A stretch of 24,899 bases of DNA from Granulicella sp. (GTDB lineage: Bacteria > Acidobacteriota > Terriglobia > Terriglobales > Acidobacteriaceae): contig PKWK01000328.1 of the NCBI GenBank assembly GCA_003133205.1, forward strand, positions 1 to 24,899. Direction: 5' to 3'. This document shows, piece by piece, positions 8,325 through 16,056 of this stretch (position 1 is its first letter; the number at the start of each line of letters is the position of its first letter). The notes under the pieces were generated by a model. That model searched no databases. It was not told where the DNA came from and saw only the letters and a program-made list of their open reading frames with translations. The position numbers and the translations under genes are program-made.

Positions 8325-9247
8325 TGCTGAGCCAGCTCCGCACGGATCTCCGTAACCGTTTTGCCGGCCAGCCCACGGGTGATGCGGGTCGCGAATTTTT
8401 GTATTGCACGCGGCAGCGCATTCGACTTCGGGAGCGCCAACGCAAGATTGCGCTCCATGCGGAAGTTGGGCAGGCGCAGCGGACGGAGCATGGCTCCCTG
8501 CGAACCTGCGATCGAGCATGCGGGCAGCACGGCTGCTCCGAGTCCGGCCCGCACCAGCGCCTTGATGGACTCGATGTTCTCCATCTCCATGACAGTTCGA
8601 GTCTTCAGACCGATCCGGCCGAAGTCGCGGTCGAGCTGGGCCTGCATCGCCGAGCCTTGCAGGAACGAGATAAACGCGATCCCAGCGATGTCCTCGAGCG
8701 TGATGGCTTCCTTCGTCGCGAGGGGGTGCGCGCTGCTGACGACGAAGACCAGTTCCTCCCGCAGAATTGGCAAGATCTCGATCGAAAGAGAGGGAAGCAC
8801 CGGCTCCATCACGACTGCGAGGTCGAGCGTCTGTTGATGGACGGCCATAGCGAGCTGCTCGGTAGACCCGGTCACCACGATCAGCTCGATCTGCGGATAG
8901 CGCTTCTGATAAGCCCCCAGAATCTTCGGCAGCAGGTAGGTGACAGTGGTGGCACCCGACCCAAGGCGGATGGTTCCGCGCTCAAGCTGGTTCAGCTCGC
9001 GGACCGCCATCTCCGCGTTCTTGATCTCCTGGAAGATGCGATCGACATACTGGAGCAACAACTGCCCAGCTTCGTTCAAGTAAACGCGCTTCTTAGTGCG
9101 GAGAAACAGCGGAGTTTCCAGCTCCTCTTCCAGCCGTTTGATGTGGAGGCTGATGGTGGACTGCGAGAGCCGAAGTTCCTGGCTCGCACGAGTAAAACCG
9201 CCGGATTTCGCTGCTTCGCGAAAGACTCTGAGCTGCTGAAGATTCAT
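8321..9247 (-). CDS. LysR-family transcriptional regulator
   Basis: The protein has 308 residues from the ATG at 9247; a GTG two codons upstream (9253) is the alternative start. The N-terminal winged helix-turn-helix is typical (MNLQQLRVFREAAKSGGFT, ASQELRLSQSTISLHIKRLE at 21-40), followed by a dimerisation helix and a periplasmic-binding-protein-like effector domain (from about 90: IRLGSGATTVTYLLPKI). It is divergently transcribed from the RraA-UxaA-SDR-MFS operon across a gap of about 75 bases, the classic arrangement for a LysR activator of its neighbour. Convergence with the cupin/enolase pair suggests it might also act there. The likely inducer is a sugar acid or keto acid of the pathway (inference). 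Confidence 0.9.
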   Translation of the reverse strand: MNLQQLRVFREAAKSGGFTRASQELRLSQSTISLHIKRLEEELETPLFLRTKKRVYLNEAGQLLLQYVDRIFQEIKNAEMAVRELNQLERGTIRLGSGATTVTYLLPKILGAYQKRYPQIELIVVTGSTEQLAMAVHQQTLDLAVVMEPVLPSLSIEILPILREELVFVVSSAHPLATKEAITLEDIAGIAFISFLQGSAMQAQLDRDFGRIGLKTRTVMEMENIESIKALVRAGLGAAVLPACSIAGSQGAMLRPLRLPNFRMERNLALALPKSNALPRAIQKFATRITRGLAGKTVTEIRAELAQH

Positions 9248-9322
9248 TGACACATCCGATCAACTAAACCCGCTTTATGAATTGTACTGATTGATTGCGC
9301 GAGTGATAGAGTTCGAAGCGGT
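9248..9322. promoter_or_regulatory. LysR / RraA divergent promoter region
   Basis: This 75-base divergent gap is the only place for both promoters and the LysR operator. A TTGACA starts at 9247, overlapping the LysR start codon. On the plus strand TTGTAC at 9283-9288 followed by GATAGA after about 17 bases is a possible promoter for the operon at 9323. No convincing T-N11-A palindrome was picked by eye, so the operator position is undetermined. Confidence 0.35.
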
Positions 9323-9985
9323 ATGAAAACGCTGTCTGACCCAGAACTCTTCAGTCTCGTGCGAGACCGCCTCTTTACGCCGGTGCTCGGCGACATCCTC
9401 GATCGCGAGGGCCGCTGGCACCAGTTTCTTCCGCAGCCCATCAAACCGATCGCGGCGACGCATCGCCTGGTTGGGCGCGCGCTGCCGGTGCAGATCGCCG
9501 ACGTAGCCGGCTTGCAAAGCAAGCCGTTTGGACGCCTTACGGAGGCGTTGGACGCGGTCCAACCAGGGGAAGTGTATCTGGCAACAGGAGGCGCCATGAA
9601 CTGCGCGGCCTGGGGTGAGATCCTGACCGCGACGGCACGCACGCGCGGAGGCGTGGGCGCGGTGATCGATGGTTTCCATCGCGATACGCCGCGCGTACTC
9701 GAGCAGAACTGGCCAGTGTTTAGCCGCGGCAGTTTCGCGCAGGATGCAGGCGTCCGCTCCAGCGTGATGGACTTCCGCTGCACGGTCGAGATTGGTGGCG
9801 TCCTGGTAGAACCGGGCGATCTGATCTTTGGAGACATCGACAGAGTGCTTGTGATTCCGCGCGCAATTGAAGGGCATATCATCGAGATGGCGCTCGAAAA
9901 GGTCGCGGGGGAGAAGATCGTACGGAAGGAGATCGAAGCTGGCTCAACCAGCACTGCCGTCTTCGATCGCTATGGAATCCTTTGA
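9323..9985 (+). CDS. RraA-family protein, probable class II pyruvate-type aldolase (copy 1)
   Basis: This 220-residue protein has the RraA fold signature. G89-G90 and the block NCAAWGEI (93-100) come first, then GAVIDGFHRD (112-121) with the Arg120-Asp121 pair that in HMG/CHA aldolases binds the carboxylate and Mg2+, then PGDLIFGDID (164-173) and a VIP strand. The family is often annotated as a menaquinone methyltransferase or RNase E regulator, but members keeping the R-D pair and a sugar-acid context are better explained as divalent-metal aldolases or decarboxylases making pyruvate. It is the first gene of the operon divergent from LysR and ends 5 bases before the UxaA small subunit. The proposed role, cleaving a 2-keto-3-deoxy sugar acid, is inference. 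A close paralogue lies at 21635. Confidence 0.85.
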   Translation: MKTLSDPELFSLVRDRLFTPVLGDILDREGRWHQFLPQPIKPIAATHRLVGRALPVQIADVAGLQSKPFGRLTEALDAVQPGEVYLATGGAMNCAAWGEILTATARTRGGVGAVIDGFHRDTPRVLEQNWPVFSRGSFAQDAGVRSSVMDFRCTVEIGGVLVEPGDLIFGDIDRVLVIPRAIEGHIIEMALEKVAGEKIVRKEIEAGSTSTAVFDRYGIL

Positions 9986-9990
9986 GTCCT

Positions 9991-10326
9991 ATGCCGGTGG
10001 AATGCTTTCAGATTCACAAAGCCGACAATGTCGCGATGTTGTTGCAGGATGCTGCTGACGCTTCGGAGATCAACGTACGAGGGGATTCGTCGCACAGCAC
10101 CTCGTTCCATGCGGCGCAGTCGATACGGGCTGGTCACAAAGTTGCCGTCGTGCCGATCGCGCAGGGAGAACGCATTTTGAAGTATGGCTACCCCATCGGC
10201 GAAGCCACGCAGTCCATCGCGCAAGGCGAGTGGGTGCACCTGCATAACTGTCGCAGCCTCTACGACTCCGCCTCTTCCTCGCTCGATATCGAATCCGGTT
10301 CGAGGAAGGAGACGCGCTATGCCTGA
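9991..10326 (+). CDS. UxaA-family small subunit (SAF domain), copy 1
   Basis: The product has 111 residues. The region [22 protein letters not shown] (45-66), the G-IG turn and GEWVHLHN (79-86, with H83 and H85) form the SAF domain found at the N-terminus of altronate/galactarate dehydratases. Here it is a separate gene from the catalytic part, as in C. jejuni Cj0482/Cj0483 and in sulfolactate sulfo-lyase SuyA/SuyB. Its last 8 bases overlap the start of the large subunit (ATGCCTGA), implying translational coupling and a two-subunit enzyme. The ATG at 9991 is preferred over a TTG at 9982 that would overlap the previous stop. A sugar-acid dehydratase role is likely; sulfo-lyase is the alternative. 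Confidence 0.85.
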   Translation: MPVECFQIHKADNVAMLLQDAADASEINVRGDSSHSTSFHAAQSIRAGHKVAVVPIAQGERILKYGYPIGEATQSIAQGEWVHLHNCRSLYDSASSSLDIESGSRKETRYA

Positions 10327-11521
10327 GATGACGTGGGAAGGCTATCTGCGTCCCGATGGCCGCAAGGGCATTCGCAACCTGGTGCTGGTTGTCTATACCG
10401 TGCAGTGCGCGCAATTTGTGGCGTACCAGATTGCGCAGGGCGAGCCGGACGCGCATGTCATCGGATTCCCCGGCTGCTATGACAACGAATACGCGATCCG
10501 GCTGATGCTGGCGCTCGCGCGTCATCCAAATGTTGGCGGAGTAATCGCCGTCGGTCTTGGCTGCGAGTACACGCAGCCGGCACGCATCGCAGACGTGGTG
10601 CGACAGTCAGGCCGGCCAGCCGAGGCGTTCTTCATCCAGGAACATGGCGGAACAGCGGAGAGCATCGGTTACGGCAAGGAGCTGCTGGCCAGTGTGCGAC
10701 AGCGTGCTGCCGCCGCACAGCGAGTCCCGATGAGGTGGGCCGACATGATGATCGGCTGCGAGTGCGGAGGCTCTGACGGAACCTCGGGGCTTGCCGGCAA
10801 CCCTGTAGTCGGGCGTTTCTACGACTGGCTGGTGGACCATGGCGGCACCGCAATCTTCGAAGAGACGGTGGAGATGATCGGCCTGCGCGAAGTTCTTGCG
10901 AACCGTGCTGTGACATCAGAGGTCCGCAGCCGGATCGAGCAGACTTACGACAAGGCGGAACGCTACTGCCGCTCCGTGCGCCAGTATTCGATCTCGCCGG
11001 GAAACTTTGCCGGCGGCCTGACGACGATTGAGGAGAAGAGCCTGGGCGCGGTTGCAAAGAGTGGCACCCGCGACATTCAGGGAGTCATCCGCGTTGCCGA
11101 GCAGCCGTCGCATCCCGGCCTGTGGCTGCTGGACTCTGTGCCCGACGAGACCTTCATGCAGTTCGGCTACACCAATCCCAACGATACGGAAGGGATCATG
11201 GATCTGATCTCCGCCGGTTCGCAGATCGTTCTCTTCGTCACGGGACGTGGAAGCGTCATCGGCTCGCCGATTGCGCCGCTCATCAAGATCACCGGCAACT
11301 CGCGCACCTTCGAGAACATGAAGGGCGACATCGACTTCAACGCGGGATGCGTGCTCGACGGTGCTGCCACACTGGACCAGGCCGCGGCGGACCTCGCGGA
11401 CCTGGTGGCACACGCTGCTGCAGGTACACCCACAAAGCCAGAAGGACTAGGACACCGAGAGTATTTCATCGTGTACAAACATCAGGACACACCAACGCTC
11501 GAGCAGGGCTGCCGTGCATAA
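10319..11521 (+). CDS. UxaA-family large (catalytic) subunit, altronate/galactarate dehydratase-like, copy 1
   Basis: The 400-residue protein lacks the N-terminal SAF domain, which is encoded by the gene just upstream. Family blocks in order: [13 protein letters not shown] (8-20), GFPGCYDN (49-56), GLGCEYTQ (79-86), [19 protein letters not shown] (147-165), then [18 protein letters not shown], a [10 protein letters not shown] block and [17 protein letters not shown], and the end GCRA. Conserved Cys and acidic residues fit the Fe2+-dependent dehydratase family (UxaA, GarD). The reaction expected is dehydration of an aldonate or aldarate to a 2-keto-3-deoxy acid. The frame is open upstream to 10184, but the ATG at 10319 overlaps the small-subunit stop exactly as in copy 2. 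The last 8 bases overlap the SDR start (GTGCATAA). L-fuconate is the favoured substrate from context; SuyB-type sulfo-lyase cannot be excluded. Confidence 0.88.
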   Translation: MPEMTWEGYLRPDGRKGIRNLVLVVYTVQCAQFVAYQIAQGEPDAHVIGFPGCYDNEYAIRLMLALARHPNVGGVIAVGLGCEYTQPARIADVVRQSGRPAEAFFIQEHGGTAESIGYGKELLASVRQRAAAAQRVPMRWADMMIGCECGGSDGTSGLAGNPVVGRFYDWLVDHGGTAIFEETVEMIGLREVLANRAVTSEVRSRIEQTYDKAERYCRSVRQYSISPGNFAGGLTTIEEKSLGAVAKSGTRDIQGVIRVAEQPSHPGLWLLDSVPDETFMQFGYTNPNDTEGIMDLISAGSQIVLFVTGRGSVIGSPIAPLIKITGNSRTFENMKGDIDFNAGCVLDGAATLDQAAADLADLVAHAAAGTPTKPEGLGHREYFIVYKHQDTPTLEQGCRA

Positions 11522-12284
11522 TTCACCAGCAGACGTCTTCTCCCTCAAGGATCGGCTCGCCATCGTTACCGGCGGAGGCACTGGCCTGGGCTTCGCCATG
11601 GCCTCCTGCATGGCCGTCTGCGGCGCTCGCGTCGTCATTACCGGCAGGCGCACCGATGTGCTGCAGGCCGCCGTCGCAGAACTCGGCTCCAACGCATTTG
11701 CCGAGCAGCACGACGTCACCGATCTCGAAAGTTCAGCAGCGCTGCTGGAGCGAATTGAAAGCCGCTACGGGCTTCCCACTATCCTGGTGAACAACGCGGG
11801 CACGCATGTGAAGAAGACCGTGGAGGACCACACCCTGGCCGACTTCCACAACATCCTTGCGACCCACGTGGAAGGCGCATTCGCGATGACGCGCTCTACG
11901 GTTCCGCTGATGAAACGTGCCGGTGTGGGTTCCATTATCTTCATCGCATCGATGAGCTCGCTGATCGGCATGCCCAATATTGTCGGCTACTCTGCGGCCA
12001 AGGCAGCCTACCTGGGCATGATGCGCTCCCTGGCTAGTGAGCTTGGCGGCGACAACATTCGCGTCAACGCCATTGCGCCGGGATGGATTGAGACGCCCAT
12101 GCTCGAAAAGGCGCTTTCGGGCGATCCCGAGCGGAAAAATAAAATCCTCTCGAGGACTCCGCAACATCGCTTCGGTGTGCCAGTAGACATCGGCTGGGCC
12201 GCAGTCTATCTCAGCTCGCCAGCAGCTTCTTTCATCAACGGTGTGGTGTTGCCGGTCGACGGCGGCGCGAGCATCGGCTTCTGA
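11514..12284 (+). CDS. Short-chain dehydrogenase/reductase (SDR)
   Basis: This classical SDR has 256 residues. The NAD(P)-binding TGGGTGLG is at 19-26, NNAG at 93-96, the catalytic Ser at about S146 and YSAAK (Y159, K163); it ends VDGGASIGF. The start is a GTG inside the end of the UxaA large gene (8-base overlap), matching copy 2. It resembles sugar or sugar-acid dehydrogenases such as gluconate 5-dehydrogenase and L-fucose dehydrogenase types. In this operon it could oxidise a sugar to its lactone, like C. jejuni FucX, or oxidise a keto-deoxy acid. It is intact, unlike the SDR of the second module, so it may serve both (inference). Confidence 0.9.
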   Translation: MHNSPADVFSLKDRLAIVTGGGTGLGFAMASCMAVCGARVVITGRRTDVLQAAVAELGSNAFAEQHDVTDLESSAALLERIESRYGLPTILVNNAGTHVKKTVEDHTLADFHNILATHVEGAFAMTRSTVPLMKRAGVGSIIFIASMSSLIGMPNIVGYSAAKAAYLGMMRSLASELGGDNIRVNAIAPGWIETPMLEKALSGDPERKNKILSRTPQHRFGVPVDIGWAAVYLSSPAASFINGVVLPVDGGASIGF

Positions 12285-12297
12285 CCAGGAAAGAAAT

Positions 12298-13506
12298 ATG
12301 ACGAGGCGGAGTTGGTGGATCGCGGCACTGCTCTTCCTGTCCACGCTGCTTAACTACTTCGATCGCCAGATCCTGTCGCTCGTCAGCCCGGTTCTGCGCG
12401 TTGAGTTCGGCCTCAGCGCGAAGCAGTACTCTCTTCTGCTGAACTCCTTTTTGCTCGGTTACACGTCGATGCAGGTCCTCACCGGATGGGTCGTCGACCG
12501 ACTCGGAGCAAGACGTGGGTTGATGTTCGCGATGCTATGGTGGTCTGCCGCGGGGACAGCAGCCGCCGCAACTCACGGTCCCCGGCAGCTCGCTGTGTGC
12601 CTTTTTTTGATGGGCATAGGCGAGGCTGCAAACTGGCCGACGGCGGTGAAGGCGATCCAGGAGTGGTTTCCCCCGTCGAAACGTGCCGTCGCGGTTGGCT
12701 TCTTCAACGCGGGCTCATCTGCCGGCGCACTGATTGCACCGTTCATTGTCTCCAGGCTGACCCTGCACTATTCGTGGCGGGCAGCGTTCCTCACCTGCGG
12801 AGTGCTGGCGCTACTGTGGGTCGGGCCGTGGAGACTTCTCTACCACGAACCGCCGTTCCGGTCGGAGGTTCGTAGATCCGGCGGCGGCTTTGTCTTTCTC
12901 AAGGGCCGGCGGGCTTGGGGGCTGATTCTTGCGCGCTTCTTCGCCGACTCGATCTGGTTCTTCTATGTCTTCTGGCTGCCTGACTACCTCACACGGGTGC
13001 GGATGCTATCGCTCCAATCCATGGGTGCGATTGCCTGGATCCCATTTCTCGCGGCCGGCATCGGCAACTTCGCGGGCGGTGGAATGTCGGGTCATCTGAT
13101 TCGCCGGGGTATAGGTGTCGTTCCATCGCGGCTCACGGTAATGGGAGCGAGCGCACTCGTGATGGCTCTTGGCGTGGGAATTCCGTACTGCCACAGCGCA
13201 ACGCTTGCCATTGAGCTCATCAGCGTCATAGCGTTCGCATACAGCGCGTGGGCTGCGAATGTACTGACGCTGCCCAGCGATATCTTTCCTTCGAATATGG
13301 TCGCGACAGTCACGGGAACGTGTGGGACACTCGCTGGAGCCGGTGGCATCCTGACTACGTTTCTGGCTGGACAGGTGATCGATCGCTACTCCTACGGCCC
13401 AGTCTTTATCGGCTTGAGCTGTCTCCCCGTGTTTGCCTTCTCGTGCAGTTTGCTGGCCAATCAACGTCGACCGGCGCTGGAGCCCACCTCCCCAGTGGCG
13501 CTGTGA
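12298..13506 (+). CDS. MFS transporter, anion:cation symporter (ExuT/sugar-acid) type
   Basis: This 402-residue, roughly 12-helix transporter has NYFDRQILS (19-27) in helix 1 and the loop 2-3 motif GWVVDRLGARRG (63-74), as in hexuronate/galactonate (ACS) permeases. The ATG at 12298 has an AGGAAAG ribosome site; the open frame upstream to 12241 overlaps the SDR and is not coding. It follows the SDR stop by 13 bases and ends the operon. It probably imports a sugar acid or monosaccharide used by the preceding enzymes. The corresponding place in the second module is held by a FucP-type permease from a different MFS family. Confidence 0.88.
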   Translation: MTRRSWWIAALLFLSTLLNYFDRQILSLVSPVLRVEFGLSAKQYSLLLNSFLLGYTSMQVLTGWVVDRLGARRGLMFAMLWWSAAGTAAAATHGPRQLAVCLFLMGIGEAANWPTAVKAIQEWFPPSKRAVAVGFFNAGSSAGALIAPFIVSRLTLHYSWRAAFLTCGVLALLWVGPWRLLYHEPPFRSEVRRSGGGFVFLKGRRAWGLILARFFADSIWFFYVFWLPDYLTRVRMLSLQSMGAIAWIPFLAAGIGNFAGGGMSGHLIRRGIGVVPSRLTVMGASALVMALGVGIPYCHSATLAIELISVIAFAYSAWAANVLTLPSDIFPSNMVATVTGTCGTLAGAGGILTTFLAGQVIDRYSYGPVFIGLSCLPVFAFSCSLLANQRRPALEPTSPVAL

Positions 13507-13746
13507 GTTGTCCCTCGCCAAAATAGCAATCTGGCTTGAAATCAGTCAGATGAAGGTACACCGAATTTGGCGAGGCACAACTGCCAAGAGTGTCTTAACG
13601 GTTAAAGACAGTTCCGGCGAATGCGTCGGCGCAAGCCAGGGTGGTGTTGGTCCGGTTCTGTCGAAAGCGGCAGCGTAAACTCTCTGCTTGGAACTGTGCC
13701 CGTCGGCCCACCACCATTGGAAAACCGGACTACCATTCGCGCGGCT
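13507..13746. other. Intergenic region with two inverted-repeat signals
   Basis: No gene was recognised. At 13591-13610 lies a near-palindrome (TGTCTTAACG followed by GTTAAAGACA) that could be an operator or a weak stem-loop. CCTCGCCAAA at 13513-13522 is the reverse complement of TTTGGCGAGG at 13566-13575. The 15-mer TTTGGCGAGGCACAA at 13566-13580 is identical to 95-109 near the left end. There is no T-run after any hairpin, so a terminator for the MFS operon is not evident. Confidence 0.35.
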
Positions 13747-14127
13747 CTAGGCCGCCGCACGTCGACGCGCAGTCTTCGCACCGACATGGACTGCCTCGTG
13801 CTGTGCCTTCGGAGCGGCCTGACGCGCAGGGAGATTCAAGGTTCGCACCCGCGTCGGCCGCACCCTTATATCAACCCAGATCCCGGCCGCCGCCAGCATC
13901 GCAACCAAAGTATCGATCGAGAACATCCCGATCTTGCCCCGCATCAGGTCGGAGATGCGCGGCTGCGAGACGGCAAAGAGCTTCGCCGCTTCGGTCTGGT
14001 TGAGACCCTTGGCCTTGACGTGCTCACTGATCGCCATCATCAGCGCGGACCGATGCTTCATGTTCGCAGCCTGGGCGGGATCGTCTTCGATCGCATCCCA
14101 CACGCTCTTGAATGCCTTATCGCTCAT
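13747..14127 (-). CDS. XRE-type helix-turn-helix antitoxin (HigA-like)
   Basis: The 126-residue protein has a helix-turn-helix at about 42-65 (LNQTEAAKLFAVSQPRISDL), followed by a short helical segment (FSIDTLVAMLAAAGIWVDI) and an Ala/Arg-rich tail that looks disordered. This matches antitoxins of the HigA/DUF-type XRE group that pair with Gp49-like RelE-fold toxins. The ATG overlaps the toxin stop by 4 bases (ATGA), giving the toxin-first order typical of higBA. It should neutralise the toxin and repress the promoter at 14489-14515. Confidence 0.85.
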   Translation of the reverse strand: MSDKAFKSVWDAIEDDPAQAANMKHRSALMMAISEHVKAKGLNQTEAAKLFAVSQPRISDLMRGKIGMFSIDTLVAMLAAAGIWVDIRVRPTRVRTLNLPARQAAPKAQHEAVHVGAKTARRRAAA

Positions 14128-14480
14128 CGCTTTTGCTCCTTTACAAGTTCCGCATACCGTTTGCTGGCCAGGTCGAGATCGCTCTTCGCGGTCCGCTGTG
14201 TCTTCTTCTGAAAGCAGTGCAACACATAGACGGCATCTTCAAACTTCGCGACATACAAGACGCGGAAGATACCCGCTTCATCCTTGATCCGAATCTCCTG
14301 CACTCCGGATCCCACATCAGACATCGGCTTGAAATCTTCCGGCTCCAGCCCATTCTGCACGCGATCAAGCTGGTATCCGGCATCTCCCCGCGCCTCCATT
14401 GGAAAGTCGCGGAGGTCATTCAGGGAGCTTCCCCTGAACTTGAGTTCCTTTACCGCGGCCCTCTTCGGCACATTCGCCAT
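14124..14480 (-). CDS. RelE/HigB-fold toxin, phage Gp49-like family
   Basis: The product has 118 residues from the ATG at 14480; a TTG two codons upstream is possible. The signature is the basic C-terminal block VLHCFQKKTQRTAKSDLDLA (87-106) and the central strand pair GVQEIRIKDEAGIFRVLYVA (59-78), characteristic of the Gp49-like HigB group of ribosome-dependent mRNA interferases. Length is normal and the key basic residues are present, so it looks functional. It is coupled to the downstream antitoxin by a 4-base overlap. The module sits in the mobile segment and may stabilise it (inference). Confidence 0.85.
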   Translation of the reverse strand: MANVPKRAAVKELKFRGSSLNDLRDFPMEARGDAGYQLDRVQNGLEPEDFKPMSDVGSGVQEIRIKDEAGIFRVLYVAKFEDAVYVLHCFQKKTQRTAKSDLDLASKRYAELVKEQKR

Positions 14481-14488
14481 GACCAAAG

Positions 14489-14515
14489 ATTATATAAATA
14501 GATATATAAATGCAA
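14489..14515 (-). promoter_or_regulatory. Toxin-antitoxin promoter with direct-repeat operator, near-leaderless
   Basis: On the minus strand a perfect TATAAT lies at 14489-14494 with TTGCAT at 14510-14515, a spacer of 15 bases (slightly short). The -10 ends only 8 bases before the toxin ATG at 14480, so the message would have almost no leader. The 9-mer TATATAAAT occurs at 14491-14499 and again at 14503-14511, across the -10/spacer region, a plausible antitoxin operator. Confidence 0.5.
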
Positions 14516-14555
14516 GTGCCGTATCTACGTCTCGCCTCACCGAACGACATCACAC

Positions 14556-14675
14556 TTAGAAGCCCAGTCCATCGTTCACCGCGACAGCAATGTCCTGCTC
14601 TGAGCCAAGATACCGCTCCGTCGTCTGGATAGAGGCGAGTCCGACCGACAGAAGTTGCATCAATTCTGTTTTCAA
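14556..14675 (-). pseudogene. C-terminal remnant of a tyrosine recombinase/integrase
   Basis: A minus-strand frame of 39 codons reads LKTELMQLLSVGLASIQT, then TERYLGSEQDIAVAVNDG, and ends LGF with a TAA at 14556-14558. This is the typical end of site-specific integrases (LGHxSIQTTERYLG...), including the nucleophile Tyr in ERYLG. An in-frame TGA at 14676-14678 closes it upstream and the rest of the gene is absent. The His expected in LGH is Leu here (VGLAS). It differs from the intact integrase at 16575, so it represents a separate, older element. IS-end-like repeats begin about 40 bases upstream, which may mark how it was truncated. Confidence 0.6.
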
Positions 14676-14716
14676 TCATTTACGGGATAATTAACTCGGC
14701 GATGTTCGGCACCTTT

Positions 14717-14848
14717 GGTGGAACTTCAGCTTTATGCGTAAATACCCGGTGGAACTTCAGTCTTATGGGGTATTAAACTTCAGCGTTATGGGGTACGAGA
14801 TGGCGTAAGTCATTGAAAGCTCGAGCGGCCAACTTCAGCCTTATGCGT
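14717..14848. repeat. Four direct copies of an AACTTCAG-TTATG motif, IS21-type end remnant
   Basis: AACTTCAG followed two bases later by TTATG and then CG or GG occurs at 14722, 14753, 14776 and 14831. The first two copies share the longer lead GGTGGAACTTCAG, and the first and fourth share TTATGCGTAAA. Multiple subterminal repeats of this kind are a known feature of IS21-family ends, but no istA/istB genes are present. It is therefore read as a leftover end or excised copy (inference). Confidence 0.5.
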
Positions 14849-15019
14849 AAACCCACATTTGAACTGGCATGGGCAAAGCCTCTCGAATGGATTGGTACTC
14901 ACATTCGGGACTTCGCCGACTGGCCTAGCCACCGCGAAGATTTGCTATCAGATGTGATCCCGATCACTGCTTTAGAAAACGGACAACATTACATTTTCGT
15001 CAAGCCTCAGGGTGATTGA
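14843..15019 (+). CDS. Possible small hypothetical protein, doubtful
   Basis: A 58-codon frame begins at the ATG inside the fourth repeat (TTATGCGTAAA) and reads MRKPTFELAWAKPLEWIG onward, ending KPQGD. An in-frame TTG at 14813 would give 68 residues. No family is recognised and there is no clear ribosome site. Trp and acidic content look protein-like, but it may be debris of a mobile element. Confidence 0.2.
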   Translation: MRKPTFELAWAKPLEWIGTHIRDFADWPSHREDLLSDVIPITALENGQHYIFVKPQGD

Positions 15020-15291
15020 CCTCCCTGTTAGCTAACAGAGTATCTCAGCCGTTTCCACCGCCAACAATGCGAAAGCTGACTCAGAGGAATTGCGTTCAAG
15101 ATTTACACCTTCCAGAGAAGATTCTGATCCTGAGCGTATGAACTTACTCTCGCCGCGATTTGGAGAACTTACCAACGGTAGTAAGGGTCATAGAGGCGGC
15201 AATACCGTTTCAAGGTTTAGCCGCGAGCTCCAGCTAGGCGCAGTCGGCTTTTTGGGGCCGCGTTTCAAGTCGGATAACTCAAGGAGAAGCT
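15020..15291. other. Intergenic region upstream of the PEP-CTERM gene
   Basis: The main signal is a perfect 14-base palindrome, CTGTTAGCTAACAG, at 15025-15038, a plausible regulator site. An AAGGAG ribosome site lies just before the ATG at 15292. No clear -35/-10 pair was found. Confidence 0.4.
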
Positions 15292-16056
15292 ATGAAAAAC
15301 ATTCTGAAGTTCTCATTCGTGGCAGTGCTGGCAGCTTCGACTGCGATCGCGTCTGCTGATACCTTTCAAGTCGGTAGCTATGCCACGAACCGCCCTGCCA
15401 TGGGCAACATCAACTCCTCCATAACCTACTACAACCCGAATTATGGAACCTCGCCTGCTGTCCCGCCGCCGGGAATTACCCCCTACACGGGCGGTGTCTT
15501 CGCCGGGTTTACGACGCAGACCGGCCTCTCTACGGGATCCTCGTGGCAGCTCAACAACGTTACTCCCGCCTGGACCGCTGCTCAGGCGAACTCGCAGTGG
15601 GTTTCGTTCGGCCCTACCGGACCCGACACGCCAAGCTTCGATCAGCCTGGGGATTTCTTTGCCTCCAACGGAAACTACTACTTCCAAACCACGTTCAGCA
15701 TTCCAACGGGTCCTTTCTACAGCGGCTACCTAAGCCTTCTGGCGGATGACACCGCCACGGTGTTTCTGAACAATGTGCAGCAAAACATTCCCACTGATCC
15801 AGGCACGTTCAACCACTGCTCCAATGGCTTGCCGAACTGCATGGTTCCAACCGTGGTCACGCTGAATGGTGTCGACTTCAACGCCAACGGCTTGAACAAC
15901 GTCCTCACCTTCCAGGTCACGCAGGGCAATCGGGGCGACTTCGGCTTCGACTTTACCGGCAGTGTTACGTCCGTTCCGGAACCCAGCACGCTTCTAATGC
16001 TTGGTACGGGACTGCTGGCATCTGCGGGTACTTTGTTCCGACGGATGCGTTCGTAA
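15292..16056 (+). CDS. PEP-CTERM sorting-domain protein
   Basis: The 254-residue protein starts with a signal peptide (MKNILKFSFVAVLAASTAIASA, about 1-22) and ends with a classic PEP-CTERM tail: VPEPSTLLMLGTG (228-240), a hydrophobic stretch and the basic end FRRMRS. The body is rich in Asn, Thr, Gly and aromatic residues, is likely beta-sandwich (GYLSLLADDTATVFLNNVQ) and carries a Cys pair near NHCSNGLPNC. The tail is recognised by exosortase/PEP-CTERM sorting, so the protein is exported and processed at the envelope, often in exopolysaccharide producers. No exosortase is in the window. The AAGGAG six bases upstream supports the start. The substrate or partner is unknown. Confidence 0.85.
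   Translation: MKNILKFSFVAVLAASTAIASADTFQVGSYATNRPAMGNINSSITYYNPNYGTSPAVPPPGITPYTGGVFAGFTTQTGLSTGSSWQLNNVTPAWTAAQANSQWVSFGPTGPDTPSFDQPGDFFASNGNYYFQTTFSIPTGPFYSGYLSLLADDTATVFLNNVQQNIPTDPGTFNHCSNGLPNCMVPTVVTLNGVDFNANGLNNVLTFQVTQGNRGDFGFDFTGSVTSVPEPSTLLMLGTGLLASAGTLFRRMRS

Noticed and set aside
8324..9250. 308-codon frame antisense to LysR
   Set aside because: Shadow of a high-GC gene; the minus-strand LysR protein has clear family motifs.
9323..9985. Menaquinone methyltransferase or RNase E inhibitor function for the RraA proteins
   Set aside because: No methyltransferase motif; the conserved Arg-Asp and operon context favour an aldolase-type role.
9991..11521. SuyAB sulfolactate sulfo-lyase as the identity of the split UxaA pair
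   Set aside because: Same two-gene layout, but no sulfonate genes nearby and strong fucose/pectin context; kept as an alternative rather than the call.
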